The notes beneath the pieces were generated by a model. That model saw only the letters and a program-made list of their open reading frames with translations, ran no database searches and was not told the origin of the DNA. The translations under genes and the position numbers were made by a program. A stretch of DNA of 34,273 nt from Candidatus Zixiibacteriota bacterium (GTDB taxonomy: Bacteria; Zixibacteria; MSB-5A5; UBA10806; 4484-95): positions 1-34,273 of the forward strand of contig JAGGSN010000054.1 in assembly GCA_021159005.1 (NCBI GenBank). The letters are read 5' to 3'. Shown in pieces: positions 7,581 to 15,736 of this stretch (positions are counted from its first letter, which is position 1; the number at the start of each line of letters is the position of its first letter).

Positions 7581-7754
7581 TTAAAATCTCAACATCTCCC
7601 AATTGCCGATATGACCGTTTTGATGCATATGATTGCTTTGGCCACCCTTGCAGCTACCGCAGATTATTTTCCCACAGGACTCACATCTATAAAAAGGACT
7701 GGTTTCAAATGGGCTGCGACCGCATTCTGAGCATAATACGTTTTGTTTATCCAT
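7581..7754 (-). CDS. Small multi-cysteine zinc-finger protein
   Basis: The start at 7754 is preceded by AAAGGAGG with a 5-base gap; an upstream ATG gives 16 extra residues without such a site. The 57-residue product has Cys pairs at 8/11, 24/27 and 32/35 and His at 42, 44 and 48. These could bind two zinc ions in a RING- or B-box-like cross-brace, with only about 10 residues outside the finger. It is the first gene of the minus-strand run leading into the GIY-YIG nuclease, 64 bases downstream. A DNA-, RNA- or protein-binding accessory is likely; the partner is unknown. Confidence 0.6.
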   Translation of the reverse strand: MDKQNVLCSECGRSPFETSPFYRCESCGKIICGSCKGGQSNHMHQNGHIGNWEMLRF

Positions 7755-8059
7755 AACACCTCCTTTTTTTAATACAATCATCGGAATTATCGGCTTTTCC
7801 ATTTTGTAATTTAATAAATAGCTTGTTATACATTATAGGCCTTACATAATTTGTTGTTATTTGGCTAACATATCACAAATTTTTGTGTTTCACTGTTTCA
7901 TATTTTGTTGACAGGAAGAAGTAGTCAGTAGGGCAGGAGTCACCGACTCCTGCCTCTTTGAGCCACTCCTGAATATGACTGGTGTATGTCCTTGAGTACC
8001 TGTATTGTTATCAGATGAAAGGCGTATGCAATACGCCCCTACGCGAAAATATTTCAGTG

Positions 8060-8085
8060 GTTGGTGTACGTCCCCGTGCACTAAC
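8060..8085 (+). repeat. Hairpin repeat family A, copy 3
   Basis: The arms are GTTGGTGTACG and CGTGCACTAAC and the loop is TCCC. One G-T wobble replaces a G-C pair in the outer stem. CAGTG precedes it. Confidence 0.75.
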
Positions 8086-8093
8086 TTCCGGTG

Positions 8094-8119
8094 GTTGGTG
8101 TACGTCCTCGTGCGCCAAC
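8094..8119 (+). repeat. Hairpin repeat family A, copy 4
   Basis: The core is identical to copy 1 (arms GTTGGTGTACG and CGTGCGCCAAC, loop TCCT) and begins 8 bases after copy 3, making a tandem pair. Confidence 0.8.
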
Positions 8120-8238
8120 ATTAGTTAACCGTAGGTCGGGTTCCGACCGGAGTGAGAAACCCGACAACTCTACCGCAATAAATAATATTAATCAATATCT
8201 TAATTGCATTCACCATCCATTAATAGTACATTGCTATC

Positions 8239-9483
8239 ATGCTAAAAATAGCCAAAATAATACCCGGCTCGCCTGCCGATACTGGATCAATAAAACCCGG
8301 CGATATACTTCTTAAAATCAATGACCATGATGTAGCAGATATAATCGACTACCGCTATCATGAGGCCGATAATATCCTGTTGCTTCAGCTTATACGAAAT
8401 AGCCGGAAATATAATGTCGAAATCATCAAAGAAATCGACCAGCATGCCGGAATGGAATTTCATCCCGATAAAATAATCCGATGTAAAAATAACTGCATAT
8501 TTTGTTTCTGTCACAACAATCCCAAACAGCTCCGCCGTACACTGTATATAAAAGATGATGATTACCGCTATTCGTTCCTTCACGGAAGCTTTATTACTTT
8601 GACTAATCTCTCGGAACAAGATATCCAGCGGATAATCGACCTGAGGCTGTCGCCGCTGTATGTATCGGTCCAGGCAACCGATGATGCTGTTCGTCGTCTG
8701 CTTTTCGGGAAAAAGACTGTGCCGCCGGTCATGCCGATACTCAGGCGTTTTGCCGAAAATAATATTTCGTTTCACTGCCAGGTAGTAATTGTGCCCGGTT
8801 ATAATGACGGCAAAATCCTTAATAAAACTGCCGCCGACTTAGCCGAATTAAAACCGTATGCCGCCTCGCTGGCGGTTGTGCCGGTAGGACTGACAAAGTT
8901 CTCAAACCCAATTCTTAAAACGGTAGGGCCAAAAATATCTGCCGGGCTAATAGGCGATGTTAATAGACTGCGCAAAAAATACGGCCATAAAAACAATCAT
9001 TTCGCCTATGCCGCAGATGAGCTTTTTATCAACGCCGGTATTGACATTCCCTCCGAAAGCTACTATGATGAATTCCCCCAAATTGAGAATGGAGTCGGGA
9101 TGGTAAGAGATTTTTTAAATACATTTAAACGAAAATTACCCTCGAAAGTAAAGGGCTGCTGGATAACCGGCAAATCAATGATAAAAATCTGGCGGGGATA
9201 TATATTGCCCCGATACGGCTTTAAAATCAAACTTATACCGGTATCAAATACGCTTTTCGGCAAAAAGGTTTCCGTCTCAGGCTTATTGCCGGGCAAAGAT
9301 ATTGCTGATAAACTGCGTAAACTGAGATTGAAAAACGAACCTGTAATTATCCCGCCAAATTGCTTGAATGACGACGGGCTTTTAATCGATGACTTCACTA
9401 TGGACGATATCGAATCGATAACCGGAGCGAAAGTTATTCAGGGCAGCTACAATTTTGGCGAAACCGTGAGAATGGTATCATGA
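8239..9483 (+). CDS. DUF512 family radical SAM protein with PDZ domain
   Basis: The 414-residue protein begins with a PDZ-like module (about 1-65: PGSPADTGSIKPGDILLKIN). A radical SAM cluster motif follows, C82-x3-C86-x2-C89 in CKNNCIFCFC, which would hold a 4Fe-4S cluster to cleave S-adenosylmethionine. The C-terminal half is the DUF512 region (KLPSKVKGCWITGKSM and later). Substrate and role are not known for the family. Its stop overlaps the der start (ATGA). The order DUF512, der, plsY, gpsA is one I know from clostridial genomes, supporting an old functional link with ribosome assembly and lipid genes. The ATG at 8239 has only a weak upstream site. Confidence 0.88.
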   Translation: MLKIAKIIPGSPADTGSIKPGDILLKINDHDVADIIDYRYHEADNILLLQLIRNSRKYNVEIIKEIDQHAGMEFHPDKIIRCKNNCIFCFCHNNPKQLRRTLYIKDDDYRYSFLHGSFITLTNLSEQDIQRIIDLRLSPLYVSVQATDDAVRRLLFGKKTVPPVMPILRRFAENNISFHCQVVIVPGYNDGKILNKTAADLAELKPYAASLAVVPVGLTKFSNPILKTVGPKISAGLIGDVNRLRKKYGHKNNHFAYAADELFINAGIDIPSESYYDEFPQIENGVGMVRDFLNTFKRKLPSKVKGCWITGKSMIKIWRGYILPRYGFKIKLIPVSNTLFGKKVSVSGLLPGKDIADKLRKLRLKNEPVIIPPNCLNDDGLLIDDFTMDDIESITGAKVIQGSYNFGETVRMVS

Positions 9484-10829
9484 GTATGGACAATATCGAA
9501 AGCGATAATATAATTTCAAACCGGCCGATTGTCGCCATAGTAGGCCGTCCCAATGTGGGCAAATCAACGCTGTTTAATCGTATGATAAAACAGCGCAAGG
9601 CTATAACTGATGACCGCCCCGGCATAACCCGCGACCGCGTTTACGGCGATTGTTTCTGGAATAAACGCGAATTTATATTAATCGACACGGGCGGTTTTAT
9701 CCCCCGCAGTTCGGAGATGATTGCCTCGTTAGTAACTCAACAGATAACTTTAGCTATCGACCAATCCGATTTAGTGCTGTTTCTGCTTGATAATAAAGTC
9801 GGCGTTCAGACTGTCGATGAGGAAATCGCGGCTATCCTCAAACGCGGCGGGAAACGAGTAGTAGTAGCGGCTAATAAAACCGATTCATTAGAGCAAACTG
9901 CCGATACTGCCGAGTTCTATAAATTAGGCTTGGGCGATGTTTATCCTGTTTCGGCCTCAACCGGAATGCGAACCGGCGATCTTCTTGATGCCGTAGCCGC
10001 TAAGCTTCCCCCGCCAGTCGAGGAAAGCAAGGCTGAAGACGCTCTAAAAGTCGCCATTGTCGGCCGTCCGAATGTCGGCAAGTCGTCGCTTTACAACGCC
10101 ATTCTCGGCGAGAAACAGCAGATTGTTACTGAGATACCCGGCACAACCCGCGATTCTGTCGATAGCCTTATTGAAATAAACGGCAAACGCTTCATGTTTA
10201 TCGATACAGCCGGCCTTCGTCACAAAAGAAGATACCCTGATATCGTCGAGTATTTCTCATCCTTGAGAAGTTTAAGAGCAATTGAACGGTCGGATATTGT
10301 GCTGGTAATTGTCGATACCAAAAGGGGAATCACCAATGGCGATATTAAAGTTGCTGCTAATGCCGAATCAATGGGGCGCGGGATAATATTTATCGCCAAT
10401 AAATGGGACCTGGTTAAGGGAACCGAACAGTTCACATTCAAACAGTCAATCTATGAAAAAACTCCCAGCCTGAAATATATCGATATAGTATTCACCAATG
10501 CGCTTAAAGGCATCGGTTTGGAAAAAGTCATCAAAAACATTATAGAGGTCGAGAAACAGTTCAATAAGCGGATTAGCACCTCCGAACTGAATACATTTTT
10601 GGAGAAAATAGTCAAGGAGAAGCATCCGCCGGCAAAGGCAGGTAAATTTATCAAATTTTATTATATAACTCAGGCTGAACGTAAACCGCCTACGTTTATA
10701 ATATTTTGTAATTTCCCCAAATTCATTGAAGAACCATACCAGCGTTATATAACTAATAAACTTAGGCAGGAGTATGGTTTTAGAGGCGCACCGCTTTTAA
10801 TATTTTTTAAGCCGCGGAAAAAAGAATGA
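9480..10829 (+). CDS. der: Ribosome-assembly GTPase Der (EngA)
   Basis: Der is an essential GTPase that helps mature the 50S ribosomal subunit. The 449-residue product has two tandem G domains. The first has GRPNVGKST (22-30), GITRD, DTGG and NKTD; the second has GRPNVGKSS (near 195), GTTRD, DTAG and NKWD. A C-terminal KH-like domain follows (about 360-449) ending in PLLIFFKPRKKE. Length and motif order match the family with no missing residue. The start overlaps the DUF512 stop by ATGA and its own stop overlaps the plsY start in the same way, so three genes are translationally coupled. Confidence 0.97.
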   Translation: MSMDNIESDNIISNRPIVAIVGRPNVGKSTLFNRMIKQRKAITDDRPGITRDRVYGDCFWNKREFILIDTGGFIPRSSEMIASLVTQQITLAIDQSDLVLFLLDNKVGVQTVDEEIAAILKRGGKRVVVAANKTDSLEQTADTAEFYKLGLGDVYPVSASTGMRTGDLLDAVAAKLPPPVEESKAEDALKVAIVGRPNVGKSSLYNAILGEKQQIVTEIPGTTRDSVDSLIEINGKRFMFIDTAGLRHKRRYPDIVEYFSSLRSLRAIERSDIVLVIVDTKRGITNGDIKVAANAESMGRGIIFIANKWDLVKGTEQFTFKQSIYEKTPSLKYIDIVFTNALKGIGLEKVIKNIIEVEKQFNKRISTSELNTFLEKIVKEKHPPAKAGKFIKFYYITQAERKPPTFIIFCNFPKFIEEPYQRYITNKLRQEYGFRGAPLLIFFKPRKKE

Positions 10830-11482
10830 TAAGTTTGATAGCGATAGTCATATTATCATACATAGTTGGTTCATTTCCCACCGGTATAGTTTTTGGCAAG
10901 CTATTTAAGGGTATCAATGTTCGCCAGTATGGCTCGAAAAATATGGGCGCAACCAATGTCTTTCGCGTGCTCGGCGCCAAACTTGGAATATCTGTACTTC
11001 TGTTAGATATGCTGAAAGGGCTTATCGCCACTTTGATTATCAGCAGTATCAATTTGGGTGATTTATCCATAGCTGTTCACTGGCTTAAAATCATTGCCGG
11101 CTTCTCCGCAATATTCGGTCATATTTTTCCGGTCTGGATTAAATTCAAAGGCGGTAAAGGCATTGCAGCTGCCGCCGGAGTGTTCTTTGGGCTGATACCT
11201 ATTGAGGCTGGTTTGGCGATTATGTTTTTTATAATTGTTGTATTTTTTACAAGATATGTATCTTTGGGCTCGATACTGGCATCGATTTTTATACCCTGCG
11301 CTTTAGTTGTTGAAAAAATATACCTTGGCGCTCCTATTCATGATTCATATATGATTCTGGCAATAATATTGGCGGTTACCGTATTGATTACACATCGGCA
11401 GAATATCAAACGGCTTTTAAGGGGAGAGGAGAATAAATTCGGTAAAAAGCTAAAGGCGTTTAATGTAGTTAATAATGAATAA
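10826..11482 (+). CDS. plsY: Acyl-phosphate:glycerol-3-phosphate acyltransferase PlsY
   Basis: PlsY moves the acyl group from acyl-phosphate to glycerol-3-phosphate, making lysophosphatidic acid at the inner membrane. The 218-residue, mostly hydrophobic protein has the family motifs GSFPTG (15-20), GSKNMGATNVFRVLG (36-50), DMLKG (61-65) and FKGGKG (107-112), with about five membrane segments. The start overlaps the der stop. Its substrate is supplied by gpsA, 228 bases downstream beyond a repeat-filled spacer. Confidence 0.95.
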   Translation: MISLIAIVILSYIVGSFPTGIVFGKLFKGINVRQYGSKNMGATNVFRVLGAKLGISVLLLDMLKGLIATLIISSINLGDLSIAVHWLKIIAGFSAIFGHIFPVWIKFKGGKGIAAAAGVFFGLIPIEAGLAIMFFIIVVFFTRYVSLGSILASIFIPCALVVEKIYLGAPIHDSYMILAIILAVTVLITHRQNIKRLLRGEENKFGKKLKAFNVVNNE

Positions 11483-11510
11483 TTGAATGTTATTGATGGT
11501 GAAAAAAATA

Positions 11511-11666
11511 AGCAGGGCAGTCCGCCGCGGCGGACGACTCCTGCCTATTAGAGGCTGTTAATAGTGAGCATAAACGATGATTATATTGGAAACAGAATAG
11601 GCAGGTCTCGGAAAGACCTGCCCTACATAGCTACATAGCTGGTGCACGAGGACGTACGCCAGCCAC
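11511..11666. repeat. Composite palindrome cluster between plsY and gpsA
   Basis: Three elements lie in series. 11511-11550 is a family C unit in which the left arm is replaced by the palindrome GTCCGCCGCGGCGGAC. 11600-11622 is a family B hairpin (GGCAGGTCT/AGACCTGCC). 11638-11663 is family A copy 5. A short tandem ACATAGCT ACATAGCT joins the last two. Confidence 0.75.
11638..11663 (-). repeat. Hairpin repeat family A, copy 5
   Basis: Read on the minus strand the arms are GCTGGCGTACG and CGTGCACCAGC and the loop is TCCT. The second pair is C-G instead of T-A, a compensatory change relative to copies 1-4; pair 6 is a C/A mismatch. Confidence 0.8.
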
Positions 11667-11710
11667 AAATAATTGATAATGGAATTTTATAGATGGCGAT
11701 AAGATGAGGG

Positions 11711-12730
11711 ATGAATAAATTGAAAAAAATAACGGTATTCGGAGCAGGAAGCTGGGGGATTGCCATCGCAATCTTGATACATCAAAACGGCTATAAAGTT
11801 AGCCTCTGGGAGTTTTTCAAGGAAGACTGCGAAAAAATCCGAAAAAACAGAGAACAGCCGGATAAGCTCCCCGGTATAAAAATACCCGCTGAGATAGATA
11901 TTACCAACGATCTGCAATCTGCTTTTGCCGATACAAACGGCGTCGTTTTAGCCGTACCGTCGCATGTGATGCGGGCAACTGTTCGTTCGGCAAAAGACTA
12001 TATAAACGATCATATCGAGTTTATTGTCAGCCTTGCTAAGGGCATAGAAAACACCACATTAAACAGAATGTCTGAAGTATTACTTCAAGAACTGCCTGAA
12101 GCCTGCCATAACTGCATCGCCTCGCTTTCAGGTCCCTCGCATGCCGAGGAGGTGTCGCGTTTTATTCCCACGACAGTAGTCTCCGCCGCCAATGATATTA
12201 ACATTGCCGAAAAAGTGCAGGCTGTTTTATCATGCCCTAAATTCAGAGTTTATACCTCGACCGACCTTATCGGTGTAGAGCTTGGCGGCTCTCTAAAAAA
12301 CGTGGTGGCGATTGCCGCCGGTATGATCCATGGTCTTAAGCTTGGCGACAACACTATGGGCGCGCTTATCACGCGCGGGATGGCTGAGATGGTTCGCTTA
12401 GGCAGGAAAATGGGAGCTGACCCGATGACTTTCGCCGGCTTATCCGGTATCGGCGATTTGATTACTACCTGCATCAGCCGTCACTCGCGCAACCGTTATG
12501 TTGGCGAACAGCTTGGCAGAGGCTTCAAAATAGATGAGATTCTTAGCTCGATGAAAATGGTAGCGGAGGGCGTGAAGACGACGGAATCTGCTTACCAATT
12601 AGCTAAACAATATAATGTCGATATGCCGATTACGACAGAAGTGTACAATATAATATTCGATAATAAAGACCCGCGGATTGCTCTTGATGATCTAATGACA
12701 CGCGCCCTCAAGCCGGAGATATGGTTGTAA
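11711..12730 (+). CDS. gpsA: NAD(P)-dependent glycerol-3-phosphate dehydrogenase
   Basis: The enzyme reduces dihydroxyacetone phosphate to sn-glycerol-3-phosphate, the backbone for phospholipids. The 339-residue product has the Rossmann motif VFGAGSWGIAIA (9-20), SLAKGIE, SGPSHAEEV, and the catalytic-lysine segment GVELGGSLKNVVAIAAG, followed by the family's GLSGIGDLITTC. The ATG at 11711 sits directly after GAGGG, too close to use it. TTG at 11720, nine bases after GAGGG, is a plausible true start in a genome that often uses TTG; the two differ by three residues. It works with plsY just upstream. Confidence 0.95.
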   Translation: MNKLKKITVFGAGSWGIAIAILIHQNGYKVSLWEFFKEDCEKIRKNREQPDKLPGIKIPAEIDITNDLQSAFADTNGVVLAVPSHVMRATVRSAKDYINDHIEFIVSLAKGIENTTLNRMSEVLLQELPEACHNCIASLSGPSHAEEVSRFIPTTVVSAANDINIAEKVQAVLSCPKFRVYTSTDLIGVELGGSLKNVVAIAAGMIHGLKLGDNTMGALITRGMAEMVRLGRKMGADPMTFAGLSGIGDLITTCISRHSRNRYVGEQLGRGFKIDEILSSMKMVAEGVKTTESAYQLAKQYNVDMPITTEVYNIIFDNKDPRIALDDLMTRALKPEIWL

Positions 12731-12901
12731 ATGCTCGTGGGCGGCATTCGCCACAGGCGGACTCGTCTGCCCCTTTTCGATTGATTCCTGTGTGTATGTC
12801 CAAACAAATATCATAAGACATCAGAAATAATACTTGAAATATATTCTATAAAGAATCATATTATATATGTAATCATATAATTATTAGAAAGGATAATAAT
12901 C

Positions 12902-13132
12902 TTGGCAAAATTCGACTTTGAAAAAGCGATGAAGAAACTCGAAAATATCATCTATGACTTGGAATCCGGCAATCTGAGCTTGGATGAATCAATCAAAATG
13001 TTCGAGGAAGGGGTCGAATTATCAAAACAATGTCATAAAAAACTAACCGAGACAGAGGCAAAAGTCAAACAGCTGATAAAAACCGAAAGCGGCGAATTCG
13101 AACTCAATCTGTTTGCGGAAGAGGATGAATAG
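12902..13132 (+). CDS. xseB: Exodeoxyribonuclease VII small subunit
   Basis: XseB joins the large subunit XseA to form exonuclease VII, which degrades single-stranded DNA. The 76-residue product matches the family in length and sequence: FEKAMKKLENIIYDLESGNL, then SLDESIKMFEEGVELSKQC and a C-terminal acidic coiled region. The TTG start at 12902 is preceded by AAAGGA. No xseA is in the window. The gene ends three bases before nadK, so they share a transcript. Confidence 0.93.
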   Translation: MAKFDFEKAMKKLENIIYDLESGNLSLDESIKMFEEGVELSKQCHKKLTETEAKVKQLIKTESGEFELNLFAEEDE

Positions 13133-13135
13133 GTT

Positions 13136-14023
13136 TTGAAAAGATTCGGCATAATAGCTCATACCAAAAAACCCAATGTTGCGCGAACAGCTAAGGTCAT
13201 TATCGAATGGCTGAAAAGCCATGACCTTGAATACTGTCTTTGTGATGAACTTGCTGAGGTTATTGATGAAAAGTATCATGTGAAGCCATTGTCTGAAATC
13301 TGGCAAAACATCGATTGCGCCTTATCGCTGGGCGGCGATGGCACCATGCTGTCATCGATAAGAGCAGTCGGCCATCAAGGTGTACCGGTTTTCGGTATAA
13401 ATGTTGGCCGTCTCGGTTTTCTTACCGAAATACTTGCCCAGGATATTCCAATGGCGCTTGAGAGGTTGAAAAACGATGATTATGATATTGAAGAGCGGAC
13501 GGTTCTGCAGCTATATATCGCAGATTGTGATGTCAATAAGCATTATGCTTTAAACGATGTTGTTTTAGACCATGGCGAAAGCACGCATCTGATTAAGCTT
13601 GATTTATATTGCAAAGATCACAGCGGCAATAACCAGTTTGTATGTTCCTATAACTCTGATGGTTTGATAATCTCGACGCCTACCGGCTCCACAGCCTACA
13701 ACCTTTCCGCTGGCGGGCCGGTTATACATCCTCATTTAGGGGCGATTATAGCTAACCCGATTTGCCCTCATTCGCTTGCTTTAAGGCCAATAATATTTAG
13801 CGATGACAGCGAATTAATTATCAAAATAGCTTACAACAATATAGATGCGCGTTTGACTATCGATGGTCAGATTAAATGCCAATTTAGCGTCGAATCTGAG
13901 ATTGTGATAAAAAAGGCACCTCACAAAGTTAAGCTTATCAGAATAAAAGGCTTTTCATTTTTTGAGGTTCTGCGAACAAAACTTCACTGGGGAGCAAGGC
14001 CCCTGACATCTGATAATGCTTAA
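13136..14023 (+). CDS. nadK: NAD kinase
   Basis: NadK phosphorylates NAD to NADP. The 295-residue product has the diagnostic SLGGDGTML (near 65-73), NVGRLGFLTEI, and STPTGSTAYNLSAGGPVIHP, which bind ATP and NAD, then RPIIFSDDSEL. Length is normal. The start is TTG at 13136, three bases after xseB. The 3' end overlaps recN by 8 bases, so xseB, nadK and recN are a tight operon, an arrangement known in other bacteria. Confidence 0.95.
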   Translation: MKRFGIIAHTKKPNVARTAKVIIEWLKSHDLEYCLCDELAEVIDEKYHVKPLSEIWQNIDCALSLGGDGTMLSSIRAVGHQGVPVFGINVGRLGFLTEILAQDIPMALERLKNDDYDIEERTVLQLYIADCDVNKHYALNDVVLDHGESTHLIKLDLYCKDHSGNNQFVCSYNSDGLIISTPTGSTAYNLSAGGPVIHPHLGAIIANPICPHSLALRPIIFSDDSELIIKIAYNNIDARLTIDGQIKCQFSVESEIVIKKAPHKVKLIRIKGFSFFEVLRTKLHWGARPLTSDNA

Positions 14024-15707
14024 AACATTACGAATCAGCGACTATGCTTTAATAGATAATCTCATGATAGAGTTTAAGCCCGGCTTAAATATCTTTACCG
14101 GCTCAACCGGCGTGGGCAAGTCAATTATTTTTGGCGCTCTAAGTTTAGCGATGGGAGAAAGAACCTCAGATGAGGTCATTCGAACCGGCGCAAAATCTGC
14201 AACAGTTGAAGCGGAATTCTCGTATGATAAAATAAACAAACTGCCTTTTGAAATGGCAGGTGATTCTGAATCTCTGATAATTAGAAGGGAGATTAACAAT
14301 CAGGGGCGAAGCCGCGCTTATATTAATAATCGACTGGCAACGCTTGTTAATCTTAAAGCTATTGGCTCAAACCTGATTGATATAATCGGCCAGCATCGGC
14401 AGAAAGGTCTGACAGATTCAGCCAGCCATCAGGATATTTTAGACCTGTACGCCGGCTTAAAAAATGAACTTGAGCAGTTGAGGAAATTATTTAATAAGCA
14501 CAATAAGCTTAAATCAGAATATGAGAAACTGAAAATAAAACAGAAAGAATCAGAAGACGAAAAAGAACTATTGGAATTTCAGATAAAAGAAATTGAACAA
14601 GCCTCGCTTATAAAAAATGAGGAAGAACAGCTAAAAAAGGAAAAACAGCAATTGCTAAACGCCGAGGCGATAAAACTATCATGCCAGATAAGCGGCCGCA
14701 GCCTTTTTGATGAGGACGGCTCTGCTTTTGAACGTTTCAAGAATTCCGCTAAGGAGCTTGAACGAATCGCTAAATTCAGCAATCGGGCGGAAGTCATCAG
14801 AAACAAGCTTGATGAACTGTCGATTAATCTCGATGAAATTGGCATACAGCTGCGAGGCCTTGGCGACAGTTATGAATTTGACGAAGCAAAGCTTGATATT
14901 ATCGAAGACCGGTTAGCTCTGATAAATAAACTCAAACGCAAGTATGGCAACACCATTGAAGAAATACTGCGTTTTGCCGATGATGCTGTCAATAAAGCGG
15001 CGGTATTTAGCAATGATAATCAGGAAATTAAAAAACTTGCTGATGAGTTAAAAACCTCTCAGCAACAGCTCTTTTATAAGGCGGCTGAAATTTCTCAAAA
15101 AAGAAAACAGGCCGCGCAAAAGCTGGAAAAGGAAGTAGTCAAGCATCTGACCGATATGGCTATGAAGGATGCAGCTTTCAAGGTAGATTTCTCTGTAAAA
15201 AATGATGTCGATGGTCCCTATATTGACGGTTCAACTAAGCTTGCCGGCAGTGAATCCGGTTATGATAATATCGAATTGTTAATATGCGCCAATCCCGGCG
15301 AACAGCTTAAACCGCTTTCAACTACAGCCTCAGGCGGCGAGTTATCGCGGATTTTATTGGCCATTTGTTCGGCTTTAGTCGATGCTTTCCCGAAAGAAAC
15401 TCTTGTTTTCGATGAAATAGATACCGGTATATCCGGGGAGGTTGCGGTAAAAGTTGGCCGGAAACTTCAAAAACTGGCGGAAAACAGACAGGTAATCTGC
15501 ATAACACACCTTCAACAGCTTGCCAGCAGGGGAGAGGAACACTTTAAAGTTTATAAGGGTAGAAGCAAGGGGCGGTATGTTACCCGCATAAAGAAACTAG
15601 AGGGCGACCAGCGTATAGCTGAGATAGCCCGCCTTCTGGCAGGCGAGAAAATCAGTGATATTGCCCTCGATGGAGCCGCAAAACTATTAGAAGAAGGACG
15701 CGGCTGA
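14016..15707 (+). CDS. recN: DNA repair protein RecN
   Basis: RecN is an SMC-like ATPase that acts early in repair of double-strand breaks. The 563-residue product has an N-terminal ATPase half with Walker A GSTGVGKS (29-36), a long Lys/Glu/Gln-rich coiled coil (about 150-370), and a C-terminal half with the ABC signature TASGGELSRILLAI (near 437-450), Walker B TLVFDEIDTG (near 460) and a downstream His switch region ICITHLQQL. The usual Walker A of RecN reads GETGAGKS, so Glu to Ser and Ala to Val are departures. It overlaps nadK by 8 bases. Confidence 0.95.
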   Translation: MLKTLRISDYALIDNLMIEFKPGLNIFTGSTGVGKSIIFGALSLAMGERTSDEVIRTGAKSATVEAEFSYDKINKLPFEMAGDSESLIIRREINNQGRSRAYINNRLATLVNLKAIGSNLIDIIGQHRQKGLTDSASHQDILDLYAGLKNELEQLRKLFNKHNKLKSEYEKLKIKQKESEDEKELLEFQIKEIEQASLIKNEEEQLKKEKQQLLNAEAIKLSCQISGRSLFDEDGSAFERFKNSAKELERIAKFSNRAEVIRNKLDELSINLDEIGIQLRGLGDSYEFDEAKLDIIEDRLALINKLKRKYGNTIEEILRFADDAVNKAAVFSNDNQEIKKLADELKTSQQQLFYKAAEISQKRKQAAQKLEKEVVKHLTDMAMKDAAFKVDFSVKNDVDGPYIDGSTKLAGSESGYDNIELLICANPGEQLKPLSTTASGGELSRILLAICSALVDAFPKETLVFDEIDTGISGEVAVKVGRKLQKLAENRQVICITHLQQLASRGEEHFKVYKGRSKGRYVTRIKKLEGDQRIAEIARLLAGEKISDIALDGAAKLLEEGRG

Positions 15708-15736
15708 ATGAGACTTATATTAATGGATAAAAACAG

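Larger units (their letters stand above)
7755..8238. repeat. Repeat cluster between the cassette and the DUF512 gene
   Basis: No gene is seen in this gap. It holds a GGCAGGAGTC/GACTCCTGCC hairpin (7932-7954, family C), a degenerate family A copy (7978-8003), a GGCGTAT/ATACGCC hairpin (8021-8037, family D), family A copies 3 and 4, and a hairpin with arms GTCGGGTT and AACCCGAC (8135-8165). Short reading frames here are translations of these repeats. The promoter of the minus-strand cassette probably lies in the AT-rich part at 7755-7920. Confidence 0.75.

Noticed and set aside
5599-8119. Integron attC sites
   Set aside because: The repeats begin with GTT and end with AAC, but attC needs RYYYAAC on the left and GTTRRRY on the right. 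The order is opposite, GTTGGTG does not fit GTTRRRY, and no integron integrase is present.
8091-8315. Small proteins with a VGVRPRAP motif (also at 18945-19130 and 21019-21201)
   Set aside because: The motif is simply the translation of hairpin repeat family A in one frame; there are no ribosome binding sites and the rest of each frame is unrelated.
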